From Pseudomonas sp. RIT409 (GTDB lineage Bacteria; Pseudomonadota; Gammaproteobacteria; Pseudomonadales; Pseudomonadaceae): DNA of 64,000 nucleotides. This document shows positions 1-9,102 of this stretch, in pieces. A program made the position numbers and the translations under genes. The stretch covers positions 1-64,000 of the forward strand of contig NZ_QARE02000004.1 of assembly GCF_003052515.2 (NCBI RefSeq), read 5' to 3'. The first letter of the stretch is position 1. Every line of letters starts with the position of its first letter. The notes under the pieces are model-generated. The model searched no databases, was not told the origin of the DNA, and saw only the letters and a list, made by a program, of their open reading frames with translations.

Positions 1-269
1 TTCACCGCTTTCGATTCGAGCCTGACGCTGAAAACCGAAGCACTTCCTGCTTATGCGAAACCTTTAACTCATTGATCTTCAAGGAGTTTTAGGTTCCGAC
101 TGCGCCGTAAGTGGGGCGAATTATAGAGACGTCTGAAGGCCCGTCAAGCACTTATTTCGATTTGAACATTGAAAAGGAAGATTCTCGAAATCTGCGCACT
201 ATATTGCTCACGCGGTGAATCTTGATCATTATTGCGCGCTTTTCCTCCTGCCTATGATCCTACGGACTC
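1..269. other. Non-coding left edge, nothing definite
   Basis: No open frame with a credible start was found in this stretch. It has moderate AT content and looks like a promoter or leader, probably for a minus-strand gene beyond the left edge, because the first gene in the window runs rightwards from about 279. No tRNA or hairpin terminator was recognised. This is a placement note rather than a functional call. Confidence 0.4.
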
Positions 270-278
270 GTGCTAACA

Positions 279-1163
279 ATGAATGTCAGACCAAGCGATC
301 TACGATCGATCGCTCTTCCTGTAGCCCTCTTGCTCATCGCCATGGCCTCAGTGCAAACCGGTGCGTCATTGGCCAAATCACTATTTCCCGTCGTCGGCGC
401 CCAGGGCGCGACCGCGCTGCGCTTGATCTTCGCCAGCGTACTGATGCTGCTGATCCTGCGCCCATGGCGAGCCACGTTTACCGCCAACTCTCTTCGCTCG
501 GTGCTGCTCTACGGCGTTGCCTTGGGTGGGATGAATTTCCTCTTCTATATGTCTATCCGCACAACGCCGTTGGGAATTGCTGTGGCGTTGGAATTCACAG
601 GTCCGCTGGCCGTTGCGCTCATGCACTCACGCAGACTGGCTGACTTCGTTTGGATCGCACTCGCGGTGACAGGGCTCGCTCTATTGATTCCCAGTGGCCA
701 AGCTCACGGCCTGGACCTGACCGGCGCCCTTTATGCGCTGGGTGCAGGGGTTTGTTGGGCAGGCTATATCCTGGCCGGTCAGAAGGCCGGCGCCGATCAT
801 GGCGTTCAAACCGCAGCGTTGGGTGTACTCATCGCCGCGATTCTGATCGCCCCCATCGGCGTAGCCCATGCGGGAAGTGCAATGCTCGACCCTGTTTTGA
901 TCCCGGTCGCACTAGGCGTGGCGGTGCTGTCCACCGCCTTGCCGTATAGCCTCGAAATGATCGCCCTCACGCGCATGCCGGTTCGTACCTTTGGCACGCT
1001 CATGAGCATGGAACCCGCAGTGGGCGCCTTGTCCGGGTTGATATTCCTGCATGAAAGCCTTTCGTTGACCCAGTGGCTGGCCATCACCGCAATCATCGTC
1101 GCCTCGGCCGGTGCGACGCTGACGACGCGCCCGGAACCCGCCGCTCTGGTGCCTTGCGACTGA
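279..1163 (+). CDS. EamA/RhtA-family inner-membrane exporter
   Basis: A 294-residue, very hydrophobic protein with about ten predicted membrane segments and the duplicated EamA (DMT superfamily) organisation. The N-terminal half with the segment AQGATALRLIFASVLML and the C-terminal part with RTFGTLMSMEPAVGAL resemble RhtA, the threonine/homoserine exporter. Members of this family export amino acids or other small metabolites; the substrate here is not known. The ATG at 279 is preferred; a GTG at 270 is in frame but neither start has a strong ribosome site. The gene stands alone. Confidence 0.85.
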   Translation: MNVRPSDLRSIALPVALLLIAMASVQTGASLAKSLFPVVGAQGATALRLIFASVLMLLILRPWRATFTANSLRSVLLYGVALGGMNFLFYMSIRTTPLGIAVALEFTGPLAVALMHSRRLADFVWIALAVTGLALLIPSGQAHGLDLTGALYALGAGVCWAGYILAGQKAGADHGVQTAALGVLIAAILIAPIGVAHAGSAMLDPVLIPVALGVAVLSTALPYSLEMIALTRMPVRTFGTLMSMEPAVGALSGLIFLHESLSLTQWLAITAIIVASAGATLTTRPEPAALVPCD

Positions 1164-1339
1164 GTTTTTTTGCGTCCGTTACACGATGTCACTGGCATTT
1201 GTAACGTTATTGCGCCATGTTTACGGCTCGATCTCATCCTGCACGCAGATTCATCCGAAAGGAAACGGCTGAAGCACCCAGCAAGCGAGCGAACTCAAGC
1301 GAAAGACTGAGCGGTCATTCCGGTCAGGTAAGGAAATGA

Positions 1340-1630
1340 ATGAAGTACATTTTAATAATACTGGCAGCGCTGACCGTCGTCGGATGCGCGGCCACTTCAA
1401 AGCCGATCAAGAGTAAGCGTGGACTGCATATCAATTGCTCGGGCTTGTCGTCCTCTTGGGACAAGTGCTACCAGATGGCTACCGACTCCTGCGAGTCGAG
1501 GCAATATCGGGTCATCGCCAAGTCCGGAGACGGGGCCGAAGAGCCCGGCGATTTCCCGCTAGGCCTCAACCCCGCGGGCTACACGAGCCGCAGTATGATC
1601 ATCGTCTGCAAGAAGCCGACTCAACCCTGA
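1340..1630 (+). CDS. Small putative lipoprotein
   Basis: A 96-residue protein with a short lipoprotein signal ending in the lipobox VVGC at about residue 16, so it is probably lipid-anchored in the envelope. The mature part contains four further cysteines (INCSGL, DKCYQ, DSCES, IVCKK), enough for two disulphides, and no recognised catalytic motif. It resembles small conserved Pseudomonas hypothetical lipoproteins. A good AGGAA site precedes the ATG. Function unknown. Confidence 0.75.
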   Translation: MKYILIILAALTVVGCAATSKPIKSKRGLHINCSGLSSSWDKCYQMATDSCESRQYRVIAKSGDGAEEPGDFPLGLNPAGYTSRSMIIVCKKPTQP

Positions 1631-1676
1631 CGCCCCGCCCCCTCAAAAGCACCTTTTCTCTGATCGACCGATTAAA

Positions 1677-1698
1677 ACCGCCGCACGAAAGCGGCGGT
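1677..1698 (-). terminator. Hairpin terminator after the aminopeptidase gene
   Basis: Read on the minus strand just past the aminopeptidase stop there is an eight-base-pair GC-rich stem, ACCGCCGC and GCGGCGGT around a six-base loop, followed by TTTAAT. This fits an intrinsic terminator with a weak U tract. Confidence 0.65.
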
Positions 1699-1709
1699 CT
1701 CAAGCGGTA

Positions 1710-3518
1710 TCAAATGGCAGCCGTACGCAATTCCAGCCAGGCCAACGCGTCGCCGTCCACCAGCGAAGTCAAGCGTCGACGGACCTGCGCGTGGTAGTCG
1801 TTCAGCCAATCGCGCTCTTGCTGTGTCAATAGATCGGTAACCAGACAACGCGTGTCGATTGGACACAGCGTCAAGGTTTCGAACTTGAGGAATTCGCCAA
1901 ACGCTGTCTTGGCGGCTTCCTGATTGATCACCAAGTTCTCGATGCGCACACCCCACTGCCCCGGGCGGTAGGTTCCCGGTTCGATTGAAGTGATCATCCC
2001 CGGCAGCATGGCCGTTTGCGGCGTAGCAGCCGCTTGGTAGGCAATAACTTGCGGACCTTCATGGACATTGAGGAAATAGCCCACGCCGTGGCCCGTCCCG
2101 TGACCGTAGTTGACGCCCTCCGCCCAGAGCGGGGCGCGGGCGATGGCGTCCAGCAGTGGCGACAGAATTCCTCGCGGAAAGTGTGCTCGGGACAGGGCAA
2201 TCACCCCTTTGAGCACGCGGGTGCAATCAAGCCGCTGCTCGTGCGTCGGGGTGCCGATCGGCACCATGCGGGTAATGTCCGTCGTACCGCCCAAGTATTG
2301 TCCGCCGGAATCAATCAGCAGCAGCCCGTTGCCTTCGATCTGCGCGTGCTCTGCCTCGGTAGCGCGATAATGAGGCATCGCGCCGTTGGCGTTGAAGCCC
2401 GCGATGGTGGCAAAGCTCTGTGAAATATAGCCCGGTCGTTTTGCCCGGGCAGCGCCCAGTTTCTCGTCGATGGTCAGTTCGCTGACGGGTTCGTTGCCCA
2501 GGGCCGACTCCAGCCAGGCGAAGAACTCGCACAATGCTGCCCCATCCTGCTCCATGGCTTGACGGATATGCTGGGCATCGGCTTCGCTTTTCTGTGATTT
2601 GAACAGCGTTGTTGGATTCAGCCCCTCGACCAGGCTCACTTCGCTGTCCAGGTAATCCAGCAACCCACAGGTCACTCGTGCGGGGTCGATCAGTACCCGC
2701 GCATCCTTCGGGACTTCCCTCAATGCGGCGCCAATCTGGACGTAATCGCGCAATGTGATGCCTTCACTTTCCAGTGTGCCGCGCAGGGCCGACGTCACTT
2801 TTTCCGGTGCGACGAAGAGACTGACGCTGTCCGGGCCGATAAGGGCGAACGAAATGAACACCGGGTTATAAGAAACATCGGCGCCTCGAAGGTTGAACAA
2901 CCAGGCGATGTCATCCAACGTGGCCAGGAAATGCCAGTCGGCGCCCCGCTCGACCAGTGCGCTGCGCAAACGCGCCAGCTTGTCTCCGCGAGTCTGGGTG
3001 GCCTGCGGTGCGACGTGCTCATAGACAGCATGCGTCGGCAGAGTCGGTCGATCGCTCCAGAGTTCGGTCAGGGGGTCCAAATCGGTTCGCAACCGGGCGC
3101 CGCGGGCATAGAGGCTGCTGGCCAGGGTGCGAGAGGATGCCACGGCCAGAACGGCGCCGTCGACGGCCACCACGGTGTTGTCCTTGGCCTGATCCGCCAG
3201 CCACTCCAACGGGCCCTGCTGCCCCGGTTGCAGCTTGACGAGTTCGATGCCACTGCCGGCCAGCTCTTTAGTGGCCTGTTCCCAATATCGGCTATCGGCC
3301 CAGAGACCGGCGAACTCCTGAGTGACGATCAACGTGCCGACCGACCCGTGAAAGCCCGACAACCATTGCCGTCCTTGCCAGTAACCAGGGAGGTATTCGG
3401 AGAGATGAGGGTCGGCGGACGGCAGCAACCAGGCATCGATACCTTCACGACTCATCAGCGCACGTGCCTGCGCGAGGCGTTGCGCCACCACTCCAGTGGT
3501 TTTCGACTGCATATTCAT
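1710..3518 (-). CDS. Xaa-Pro aminopeptidase (M24B family)
   Basis: A 602-residue cytoplasmic metallopeptidase predicted to remove N-terminal residues that precede proline. It has the three-part layout of long aminopeptidase P proteins: two creatinase-like N-terminal domains (about 1-310) and a pita-bread M24 catalytic domain. The five metal ligands are visible in order: Asp in LLLIDSGGQY, Asp in GTTDITRM, His in NYGHGTGHGVG, Glu in TSIEPGTY and Glu in VRIENLV. The start is the ATG at 3518, preceded by AGGAGA six bases upstream; an upstream in-frame ATG at 3590 lacks a ribosome site. The gene has its own terminator and no partner genes. Confidence 0.93.
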   Translation of the reverse strand: MNMQSKTTGVVAQRLAQARALMSREGIDAWLLPSADPHLSEYLPGYWQGRQWLSGFHGSVGTLIVTQEFAGLWADSRYWEQATKELAGSGIELVKLQPGQQGPLEWLADQAKDNTVVAVDGAVLAVASSRTLASSLYARGARLRTDLDPLTELWSDRPTLPTHAVYEHVAPQATQTRGDKLARLRSALVERGADWHFLATLDDIAWLFNLRGADVSYNPVFISFALIGPDSVSLFVAPEKVTSALRGTLESEGITLRDYVQIGAALREVPKDARVLIDPARVTCGLLDYLDSEVSLVEGLNPTTLFKSQKSEADAQHIRQAMEQDGAALCEFFAWLESALGNEPVSELTIDEKLGAARAKRPGYISQSFATIAGFNANGAMPHYRATEAEHAQIEGNGLLLIDSGGQYLGGTTDITRMVPIGTPTHEQRLDCTRVLKGVIALSRAHFPRGILSPLLDAIARAPLWAEGVNYGHGTGHGVGYFLNVHEGPQVIAYQAAATPQTAMLPGMITSIEPGTYRPGQWGVRIENLVINQEAAKTAFGEFLKFETLTLCPIDTRCLVTDLLTQQERDWLNDYHAQVRRRLTSLVDGDALAWLELRTAAI

Positions 3519-3795
3519 TGACTCTCCTGCTGACCGATTCGGTTTGCACCGTACCCGCCAGATAATGGCGGACGACTCGGTCAGGAGCAACCGCGCAGCT
3601 GTGGCGAAGGAATACCATCACGACGGCCCGGCATCCGAGCAGCCTTCTTTGAACGGCCCAGTAGCGCTTGAGCCACTTCCTTGCAAACACTGACGCCAAG
3701 GTAGGGCACGCCACCGTGCGCAGCCAAGATCGTGCGACGCTGGATCGTCAGGTGAAGCTTGTCGAAGCGCTGATCAAAAGCTCGCGAGCCGCATG

Positions 3796-3882
3796 CAGGA
3801 GCGCGCTTGCCCGCGACTGGGGTGTGTCAGGCCCTGCGAATGGTAAAGCTACACCGCAATCGCGCGGGCAAGCGCGCTCCTA
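3796..3882. repeat. REP palindrome pair
   Basis: Two inverted copies of the Pseudomonas REP core (GGAGCGCGCTTGCCCGCGA and its reverse complement) are separated by about 43 bases. The same core recurs at 13165, 13336 and 57065. Such pairs form large hairpins in RNA and are usually spread by REP-associated tyrosine transposases; none is in this window. Confidence 0.88.
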
Positions 3883-4259
3883 TAGGTTCGTTGTTGAACC
3901 ATTCTCAAACTGCAGCGTTATGCGCCATGAACCATCATTATTAAGGCCACCCACCCTCATAAGTCGGGATTAACCTGCGCACCATTAGTCCCAGAAGTAT
4001 CAACTAAATAATGTATAGCGATGTTCAATTAATCAGCGCCATAAAATCGCAGCGTCGAGGGAATGACTGACTTCTGGCGGTGGAAAACCGACTCAACCTC
4101 GCATTTCAGTCCTCGCTCAACACCCCGCCTCTCCTTCTCGACAAGCGTCAGCGCACCGTGATGAGGCACTGATGGTTTTTTGACTTCCTTTAAAATCAGC
4201 AAGTTAGATAATCAAATGACCCGCTTATCAAAAATTTAACAGAATGTTGGCGAAATAAA

Positions 4260-4288
4260 TTGACAGACTCCCCGAGGCCGTCGATATA
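4260..4288 (+). promoter_or_regulatory. Candidate sigma70 promoter of the EPS operon
   Basis: A perfect -35 TTGACA (4260-4265) lies 17 bases before GATATA (4283-4288), at the end of the AT-rich region. If used, transcription would begin near 4295 and produce a leader of about 340 bases containing both ops elements. This is a by-eye call; no activator site was identified. Confidence 0.5.
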
Positions 4289-4469
4289 TATGCCTGTCCG
4301 ATGTTTTTCTGTTTTTTGAGCGTGGCCAAAGAGCCGCGCCGGAAAAATATGACGACTCTTTCACTCTGTAACTGCCAGCGAAGTCCATGACCCCCAACGG
4401 TGTGCATTCGGCATCGACGGGTCAGTGTTGGCCTAAAGAAAGTGTTTTGAAATGACTGAAAGTGTGCGG

Positions 4470-4490
4470 TCGGGCGGTAGCTTTGCCCGA
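4470..4490 (+). promoter_or_regulatory. ops element 1 (RfaH recruitment) in a hairpin
   Basis: GGCGGTAGCTTT (4473-4484) matches the ops core GGCGGTAG of JUMPstart sequences, where RfaH is loaded onto paused RNA polymerase. It sits within a perfect inverted repeat, TCGGGC and GCCCGA, which leaves GGTAGC at the start of the loop. It lies downstream of the candidate promoter and upstream of the first EPS gene. The match to ops is clear; its use is inferred from the RfaH-type gene in the same operon. Confidence 0.75.
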
Positions 4491-4567
4491 AAACATTATC
4501 CGGCCCATTTCTTAGAGAACCAACAGGACATCCGCTGCAGCGAACACCACGGCAGGATCAGCAGATT

Positions 4568-4587
4568 CGGGCGGTAGCGTGCCTGAC
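4568..4587 (+). promoter_or_regulatory. ops element 2 (RfaH recruitment) in a hairpin
   Basis: GGCGGTAGCGTG (4570-4581) is identical to the classical enterobacterial ops core. It lies 97 bases after the first copy and 57 bases before the first EPS start codon. Flanking TCGGGC and GCCTGA pair with one G-U wobble, so GGTAGC again sits in the loop of a six-base-pair stem. Confidence 0.82.
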
Positions 4588-4637
4588 CCGCGCCGCCAGC
4601 GCTGCATTCTCCACATGACCAACAGGGGCGTAAGGCA

Positions 4638-5423
4638 ATGCCTTTATCTTTCGACACGGATGAGCAGCTGGCCACGCGCTTGGCTGACGAAATCGATACC
4701 CACGGCTTTGCCCGGCTCAGCGGCGCAGTGAGCGACGGCGACTTGCAGCGGCTGCGTGCCTGGACGGACGAGCAAGCACAGAAGCACCGCGGCGAATATT
4801 TTGCGTACCACGGTGAGGCGATGCTGGGTGAAAGCCTGTTGGCGAGCTATTGGACCGACCCGCAGTTTAAATCGCTGTTGGCCGGCCTATATCGGCACGC
4901 TGCAGGAAAAGCGCCCTTGAGCGACCAGATCTTCCCGGTGCTGCGATGCGTACAAGGCGACATCGGCAAACGGGAATCCAACGCGTTTCACTACGACGCC
5001 AGCCTGGTGACGGCACTCGTCCCGGTATTCATCCCTACCGAAGGTGAAGAACGCGGGGATCTGATGCTCTTCCCTAACCTTCGCCGGGTGCGCTCGTGGG
5101 TGCTGTTCAACGTGATCGAAAAAGCGCTGCTGCAGAACAAGCTGACCCGCAGCTGGATCATCAAGGGCATGCAGCGTGACTGGCTCAAGCCTTATGTACT
5201 GCGCCTCGAGCCCGGCAGCATTTATTTCTTCTGGGGGTATCGCACGCTGCATGCCAACCAGCGATGCAGCCCTGGCCTGAAACGCGCAACCGCGTTGTTC
5301 CATTTCGGCGACCCGCATACAGGAAGCCTGGCGACCCGCCTGATCCTCAGGATCAATCAGGGCCGTGCCCGCCGGATGAGTAACAAAGCCGGTCGCCAGC
5401 CACCGGCCTCGACCCCGGGTTGA
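4638..5423 (+). CDS. Phytanoyl-CoA/2-oxoglutarate dioxygenase-like EPS protein
   Basis: A 261-residue soluble protein with the signature of Fe(II)/2-oxoglutarate oxygenases of the PhyH type. His118 and Asp120 (FHYDAS) and His205 (RTLHAN) would bind iron, and Arg216 lies eleven residues after the distal His where the 2-oxoglutarate-binding Arg is expected. It is the first gene of the EPS operon, so it may oxidise a sugar, lipid carrier or substituent; the substrate is unknown. The ribosome site is weak (AGGGG nine bases upstream), which fits a gene whose translation is helped by RfaH. It is not a standard EPS gene. Confidence 0.7.
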   Translation: MPLSFDTDEQLATRLADEIDTHGFARLSGAVSDGDLQRLRAWTDEQAQKHRGEYFAYHGEAMLGESLLASYWTDPQFKSLLAGLYRHAAGKAPLSDQIFPVLRCVQGDIGKRESNAFHYDASLVTALVPVFIPTEGEERGDLMLFPNLRRVRSWVLFNVIEKALLQNKLTRSWIIKGMQRDWLKPYVLRLEPGSIYFFWGYRTLHANQRCSPGLKRATALFHFGDPHTGSLATRLILRINQGRARRMSNKAGRQPPASTPG

Positions 5424-5488
5424 GCCTCGCCGCGGTGGCATGACCGCTTCAACCGCCTTCACGCATTGCATCAGAAATGGAGACTTCG

Positions 5489-6610
5489 ATGATCAACGTA
5501 ACCAAGACTTACCTGGGCGATATCGACAAGTTCAAGACGTACGTCGAAGGCATCTATGCGCGAGGCTGGCTGACCAACCACGGGCCGCTGGTGTGTGAAC
5601 TGGAACAACGCCTCAAGGATTACCTGGGCGTCAAGCACGTCATTCTCACCAACAACGGCACCCTTGCCTTGCAAGTGGCCTATCGGGCGCTGGAGCTGAG
5701 TGGCAGCGCAGTGACAACGCCCTTCAGCTTTGTAGCCACCAGCAGTTCGCTGCAGTGGGAAGGTATTCGCCCGATCTTCGCTGACATCGACGCGCAGACC
5801 TGGAACATCTCCCCCGAACACATCGAAAGCCGAATCGTTTCGGACACCACCGCCATCGTCGGCACCCATGTGTTCGGCAACCCCTGTGCCGTCGAACGCA
5901 TCGAGGAGATCGCCCGTCGGCGCAATCTGAAAGTCGTGTACGACGGCGCCCATGCGTTTGCGGTGCGTCACGCTGGCCGGTCGGTTCTCAACTGGGGCGA
6001 TATCAGCACCTTGAGCTTTCATGCGACCAAGCTGTTCCACACCATTGAAGGCGGCGCGATCATTACCAATGACGACGAGCTGGCCCGCCGCGTTCATCTG
6101 CTGTGCAACTTCGGCATCGTCGACGTCGACAAAATCGACGGCATCGGTATCAACGCCAAACTCAACGAGTTTTCCGCAGCGATGGGGCTGTGCATTCTCG
6201 ACGACATCGAGAACATTCTTCAGGAGCGCGCCGAAATCGCCGATCGCTACACCACAAGCCTTGGCGACTATGTGGACCTGCAAAAACCCGAAGACAACAG
6301 CCAGTTGAACCACAGCTATTACCCGATCGCCTTGAAGGACGAGCAGCAATTACTGCGTCTGCGCAGCGCGCTGAACACCAATGGCATCAACCCGCGTCGG
6401 TATTTCTACCCATCGCTGGATACCCTCGAATACCTGCAACCACAAGCCGCGCAAACCGCGTCGCGTTCGCTGAGCGAGCGGGTGCTGTGCTTGCCCATCT
6501 ATCCGGGGTTGCTGCGCGAGGATCAGGAACGGGTGATCAATACCGTCATCGCCGAGTGCAGTCTGGGCCATGCGCCCTATCGGGTACCCGATCTGGCACG
6601 GGTCATCTGA
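5489..6610 (+). CDS. DegT/DnrJ/EryC1 sugar aminotransferase
   Basis: A 373-residue fold-type I PLP enzyme of the family that installs an amino group on keto-sugar nucleotides. The PLP lysine is Lys181 in SFHATKLFHT, followed by the usual EGGAI. TNNGTLALQ and VYDGAHAF form the cofactor pocket. The start at 5489 has GGAG six bases upstream; an in-frame ATG at 5477 overlaps that site and is unlikely. No 4,6-dehydratase or nucleotidyltransferase lies beside it, so its keto-sugar substrate must be made by genes elsewhere. Confidence 0.88.
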   Translation: MINVTKTYLGDIDKFKTYVEGIYARGWLTNHGPLVCELEQRLKDYLGVKHVILTNNGTLALQVAYRALELSGSAVTTPFSFVATSSSLQWEGIRPIFADIDAQTWNISPEHIESRIVSDTTAIVGTHVFGNPCAVERIEEIARRRNLKVVYDGAHAFAVRHAGRSVLNWGDISTLSFHATKLFHTIEGGAIITNDDELARRVHLLCNFGIVDVDKIDGIGINAKLNEFSAAMGLCILDDIENILQERAEIADRYTTSLGDYVDLQKPEDNSQLNHSYYPIALKDEQQLLRLRSALNTNGINPRRYFYPSLDTLEYLQPQAAQTASRSLSERVLCLPIYPGLLREDQERVINTVIAECSLGHAPYRVPDLARVI

Positions 6611-6657
6611 GTCTGGATAACGAAACCACTGCCCCTTCACGGTGAGACAGACATCCC

Positions 6658-8172
6658 ATGCAAACCCAGCGCTCAGTCATACGCAATACTGCGTTGAGCT
6701 ATGCCGGACAGGCTTACACCCTGCTGGTGGGCATCCTCATCATGCCGTTCTACCTCGGTCATATGGGGGCAGAAGCTTACGGCCTGATCGGCTTTTTCTC
6801 AGTTCTGCAGGCCTGGCTGCAATTGCTGGACGCCGGTCTGTCTCCCAGCTTGGTCAGGGCGGTGGCCCACCAACAGGCCGCTGAGACGATGGATCGTCAC
6901 TCAGGCCGCCTGCTGCGTTCGTTCGAGATCATATTCCTGCCACTGACCGGTGCCTGTTGCGCGGCGATGTACCTGGGCAGCCAATGGATTGCTGTGCATT
7001 GGTTGAATCCCAAGGAGCTGTCGACTCAGACGGTGATCGAATGCATCGGCCTGATGGGCATCGTCATCGCCCTCAGGTTGTATTCGACACTTTATAAAAG
7101 CGGGATTCAGGGTCTGGAACAGCATGCGTGGCTGAACATCGCCAACGTGATCATCGCCACCCTGCGCTATTTCGGCGGACTGTTCCTGGTGAGCAAGATC
7201 TCCAGCGATCCGGTGATCTTCTTCCAGTTTCAAGTGCTGGTGGGGTTGATCGAAACGCTGATCTTCGCCGCCCGCGCGTACCGGGAGATGCCGACGCCAG
7301 GCTGGCTGACCGGCTTCGACTGGCAACTGGTAAAGCCGATCATCCCCTTCGCGGCGAGTATGTCGGGCACCGCAGTGCTGTGGATCGTGCTCACCCAGAT
7401 CGACAAGATGCTGCTCTCCGAGCTGCTGCCCCTCGATGAATACGGCTACTTCTCGCTGGTGGCGCTGATCACCACCGGCATCATGATGTTGAGCAACCCG
7501 CTGGCGCAGACGCTGCTGCCGCGCCTGACGGTGCTGATGGCCGAGGGGCGACGCGACGACATGCACGCGCTGTTTCTGGCGGCCAACCGCTTCGTTTGTA
7601 CGTTCCTGTTTCCCCTGGCCGCGCTGATCGCATTGCACGCCTACGACATGGTGTACGCCTGGTCTGGAGACCGGCCAGCGGCCGAATGGAGCCGTCCGAT
7701 CCTGCCGTGGTACTCGCTGGGCAGCGCAATCATGGCGGTCAGCGCGTTTCAGTTTTATTTGCAATATGCCTACGGGCAAATGCGCCTGCATGTCTGGTAC
7801 AGCGTCATTTCGGCGCTGGTCACCGTGCCGGTGATGTACCTGGCGATACGCTTTTACGGCGCGGCCGGTGCCGCTGTGGCCTGGTGCCTTTTGCGTTCGG
7901 TGTCGTTCGCGATCTGGCCGATGGTCGTGCACCAGCGGCTGGCACCGGGCATTCACGGAGTGTGGTTGCGCGACGTCATTCGCATCTGCGTCATGACGGC
8001 CGCCGGCCTGGCAATCAGCGAACCGGTGCTGCGCCTGATCGCCAATGAAAACCGCTTCAACACGTTCTTGGGTCTGGCCGTCAGCGGCCTGATCACGCTG
8101 ATGGTGGTCGCCGTGAGCGACAAGCCACTGGTGACGAAGATTTCCGTCTTGTTCAGCAAACCGAGTACATAA
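6658..8172 (+). CDS. Wzx-type lipid-linked oligosaccharide flippase
   Basis: A 504-residue integral membrane protein with about 12-14 hydrophobic segments and the MOP-superfamily layout. The N-terminal stretch NTALSYAGQAYTLLVG and the central ASMSGTAVLW are typical of polysaccharide flippases. It should move the undecaprenyl-linked repeat unit from the cytoplasmic to the periplasmic face. It lies within the EPS operon, 47 bases after the aminotransferase and 3 bases before the next glycosyltransferase. Confidence 0.87.
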   Translation: MQTQRSVIRNTALSYAGQAYTLLVGILIMPFYLGHMGAEAYGLIGFFSVLQAWLQLLDAGLSPSLVRAVAHQQAAETMDRHSGRLLRSFEIIFLPLTGACCAAMYLGSQWIAVHWLNPKELSTQTVIECIGLMGIVIALRLYSTLYKSGIQGLEQHAWLNIANVIIATLRYFGGLFLVSKISSDPVIFFQFQVLVGLIETLIFAARAYREMPTPGWLTGFDWQLVKPIIPFAASMSGTAVLWIVLTQIDKMLLSELLPLDEYGYFSLVALITTGIMMLSNPLAQTLLPRLTVLMAEGRRDDMHALFLAANRFVCTFLFPLAALIALHAYDMVYAWSGDRPAAEWSRPILPWYSLGSAIMAVSAFQFYLQYAYGQMRLHVWYSVISALVTVPVMYLAIRFYGAAGAAVAWCLLRSVSFAIWPMVVHQRLAPGIHGVWLRDVIRICVMTAAGLAISEPVLRLIANENRFNTFLGLAVSGLITLMVVAVSDKPLVTKISVLFSKPST

Positions 8173-8175
8173 GCC

Positions 8176-9102
8176 ATGGATGCTATTAGCAAAAAGACGA
8201 ACCTTTCGTCCGCCGCACCCCTGGTCAGCATCGTCTGCCCAGCCTACAACCAGGAAGCCTATGTCGCTCAGACACTGGAAGGCTTCCTGATGCAGGAAAC
8301 GTCCTATGACGTCGAAATCCTGGTCAATGATGATGCCTCCACCGATGGCACCGCCCGCGTCATTGCGCAATACGTCGAACGCTACCCGACGCTGATCCGC
8401 GCCTTCTACCACGAGACCAACCAGTATTCGCAGGGCAACCCTTCGGTGCCCCGCCTGTTCGGCGAAGCCCGCGGACGCTACATCGCGTTCTGCGAAGGCG
8501 ACGACTACTGGACCGACCCGCGCAAGCTGCACACGCAGGTGGAGTTTCTCGAAAACCACCCGGACTACGTGCTCACCTATCACGACGCGATTCCGTTCGA
8601 CAGCAACGGCCAATACGGCATTCAGCTGCAGGGCGAGCTGCGCGCTGACGCCACTGCGCTGGAGCTGCAAAAGGCACGGCCGATTTCGACCTTGACCACG
8701 GTGTTCCGCAACGTCTTCGATTCGCTGCCCAAGGAACTGGTCGGCGCGCCCCTCAACGATCTGGTCTGGTGGTCATTGCTGGGCGCGTATGGCAAGGGCA
8801 AGTTCATGGGCGAGATCAAACCGGCGGCCTATCGCATGCATCCGGGCGGGGTGTTCTCCATGCGCTCCAACAAACGAAAGCTGCACATGGCCCTGCAGAC
8901 CTCGGGGGCGCTGGCCAACTATTACAACCGCTTGGGCAATGATGAACTGTACGAGCATTTCCTGATGGAACTGGTCGGTTACTCGATGTCCGCGATCACG
9001 CCCCAGCGCAAGGCGCAGACGCTGTTGCAGGTGGGCAAAAACTTCAGCACCAACATCGGCAAAAGACTGATGACGACCTTCAGTAAAGGTCATGTTCAGT
9101 AA
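8176..9102 (+). CDS. Glycosyltransferase family 2
   Basis: A 308-residue GT-A fold enzyme. The N terminus shows VSIVCPAYNQE, then NDDASTDGTA for nucleotide binding and FCEGDDYWTD containing the DxD-like metal site. It lacks membrane segments, so it should act at the cytoplasmic face and add one sugar of the repeat unit. It begins 3 bases after the flippase gene and overlaps the phosphatase gene by 11 bases, indicating translational coupling. Donor and linkage cannot be told from sequence. Confidence 0.85.
   Translation: MDAISKKTNLSSAAPLVSIVCPAYNQEAYVAQTLEGFLMQETSYDVEILVNDDASTDGTARVIAQYVERYPTLIRAFYHETNQYSQGNPSVPRLFGEARGRYIAFCEGDDYWTDPRKLHTQVEFLENHPDYVLTYHDAIPFDSNGQYGIQLQGELRADATALELQKARPISTLTTVFRNVFDSLPKELVGAPLNDLVWWSLLGAYGKGKFMGEIKPAAYRMHPGGVFSMRSNKRKLHMALQTSGALANYYNRLGNDELYEHFLMELVGYSMSAITPQRKAQTLLQVGKNFSTNIGKRLMTTFSKGHVQ

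Larger units (their letters stand above)
3519..4637. other. Long intergenic region: REP pair, promoter and EPS leader
   Basis: More than 1.1 kb without a credible gene. It contains a REP palindrome pair (3796-3882), then a conspicuously AT-rich stretch (about 3960-4320) unlike the surrounding coding DNA, a sigma70-like promoter (4260-4288) and a leader of about 340 bases with two ops elements. The size and AT content suggest a heavily regulated promoter for the EPS operon. Open frames across the REP pair look spurious. Confidence 0.7.

Noticed and set aside
1965..1985. GGGCGGTAGG on the plus strand, similar to the ops core
   Set aside because: It lies inside the minus-strand aminopeptidase gene, lacks the C after GGCGGTAG, and has no surface-polysaccharide operon downstream.
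3668..3973. A 101-codon frame in the EPS upstream region
   Set aside because: It reads straight through a REP palindrome pair, giving the typical SALARD/RGQARSY peptides that REPs encode by chance.
6901..8670. A 589-codon open frame antisense to the flippase and glycosyltransferase genes
   Set aside because: It is a low-complexity His/Gln/Arg-rich translation caused by high third-position GC in the real genes opposite; no ribosome site or family motif.
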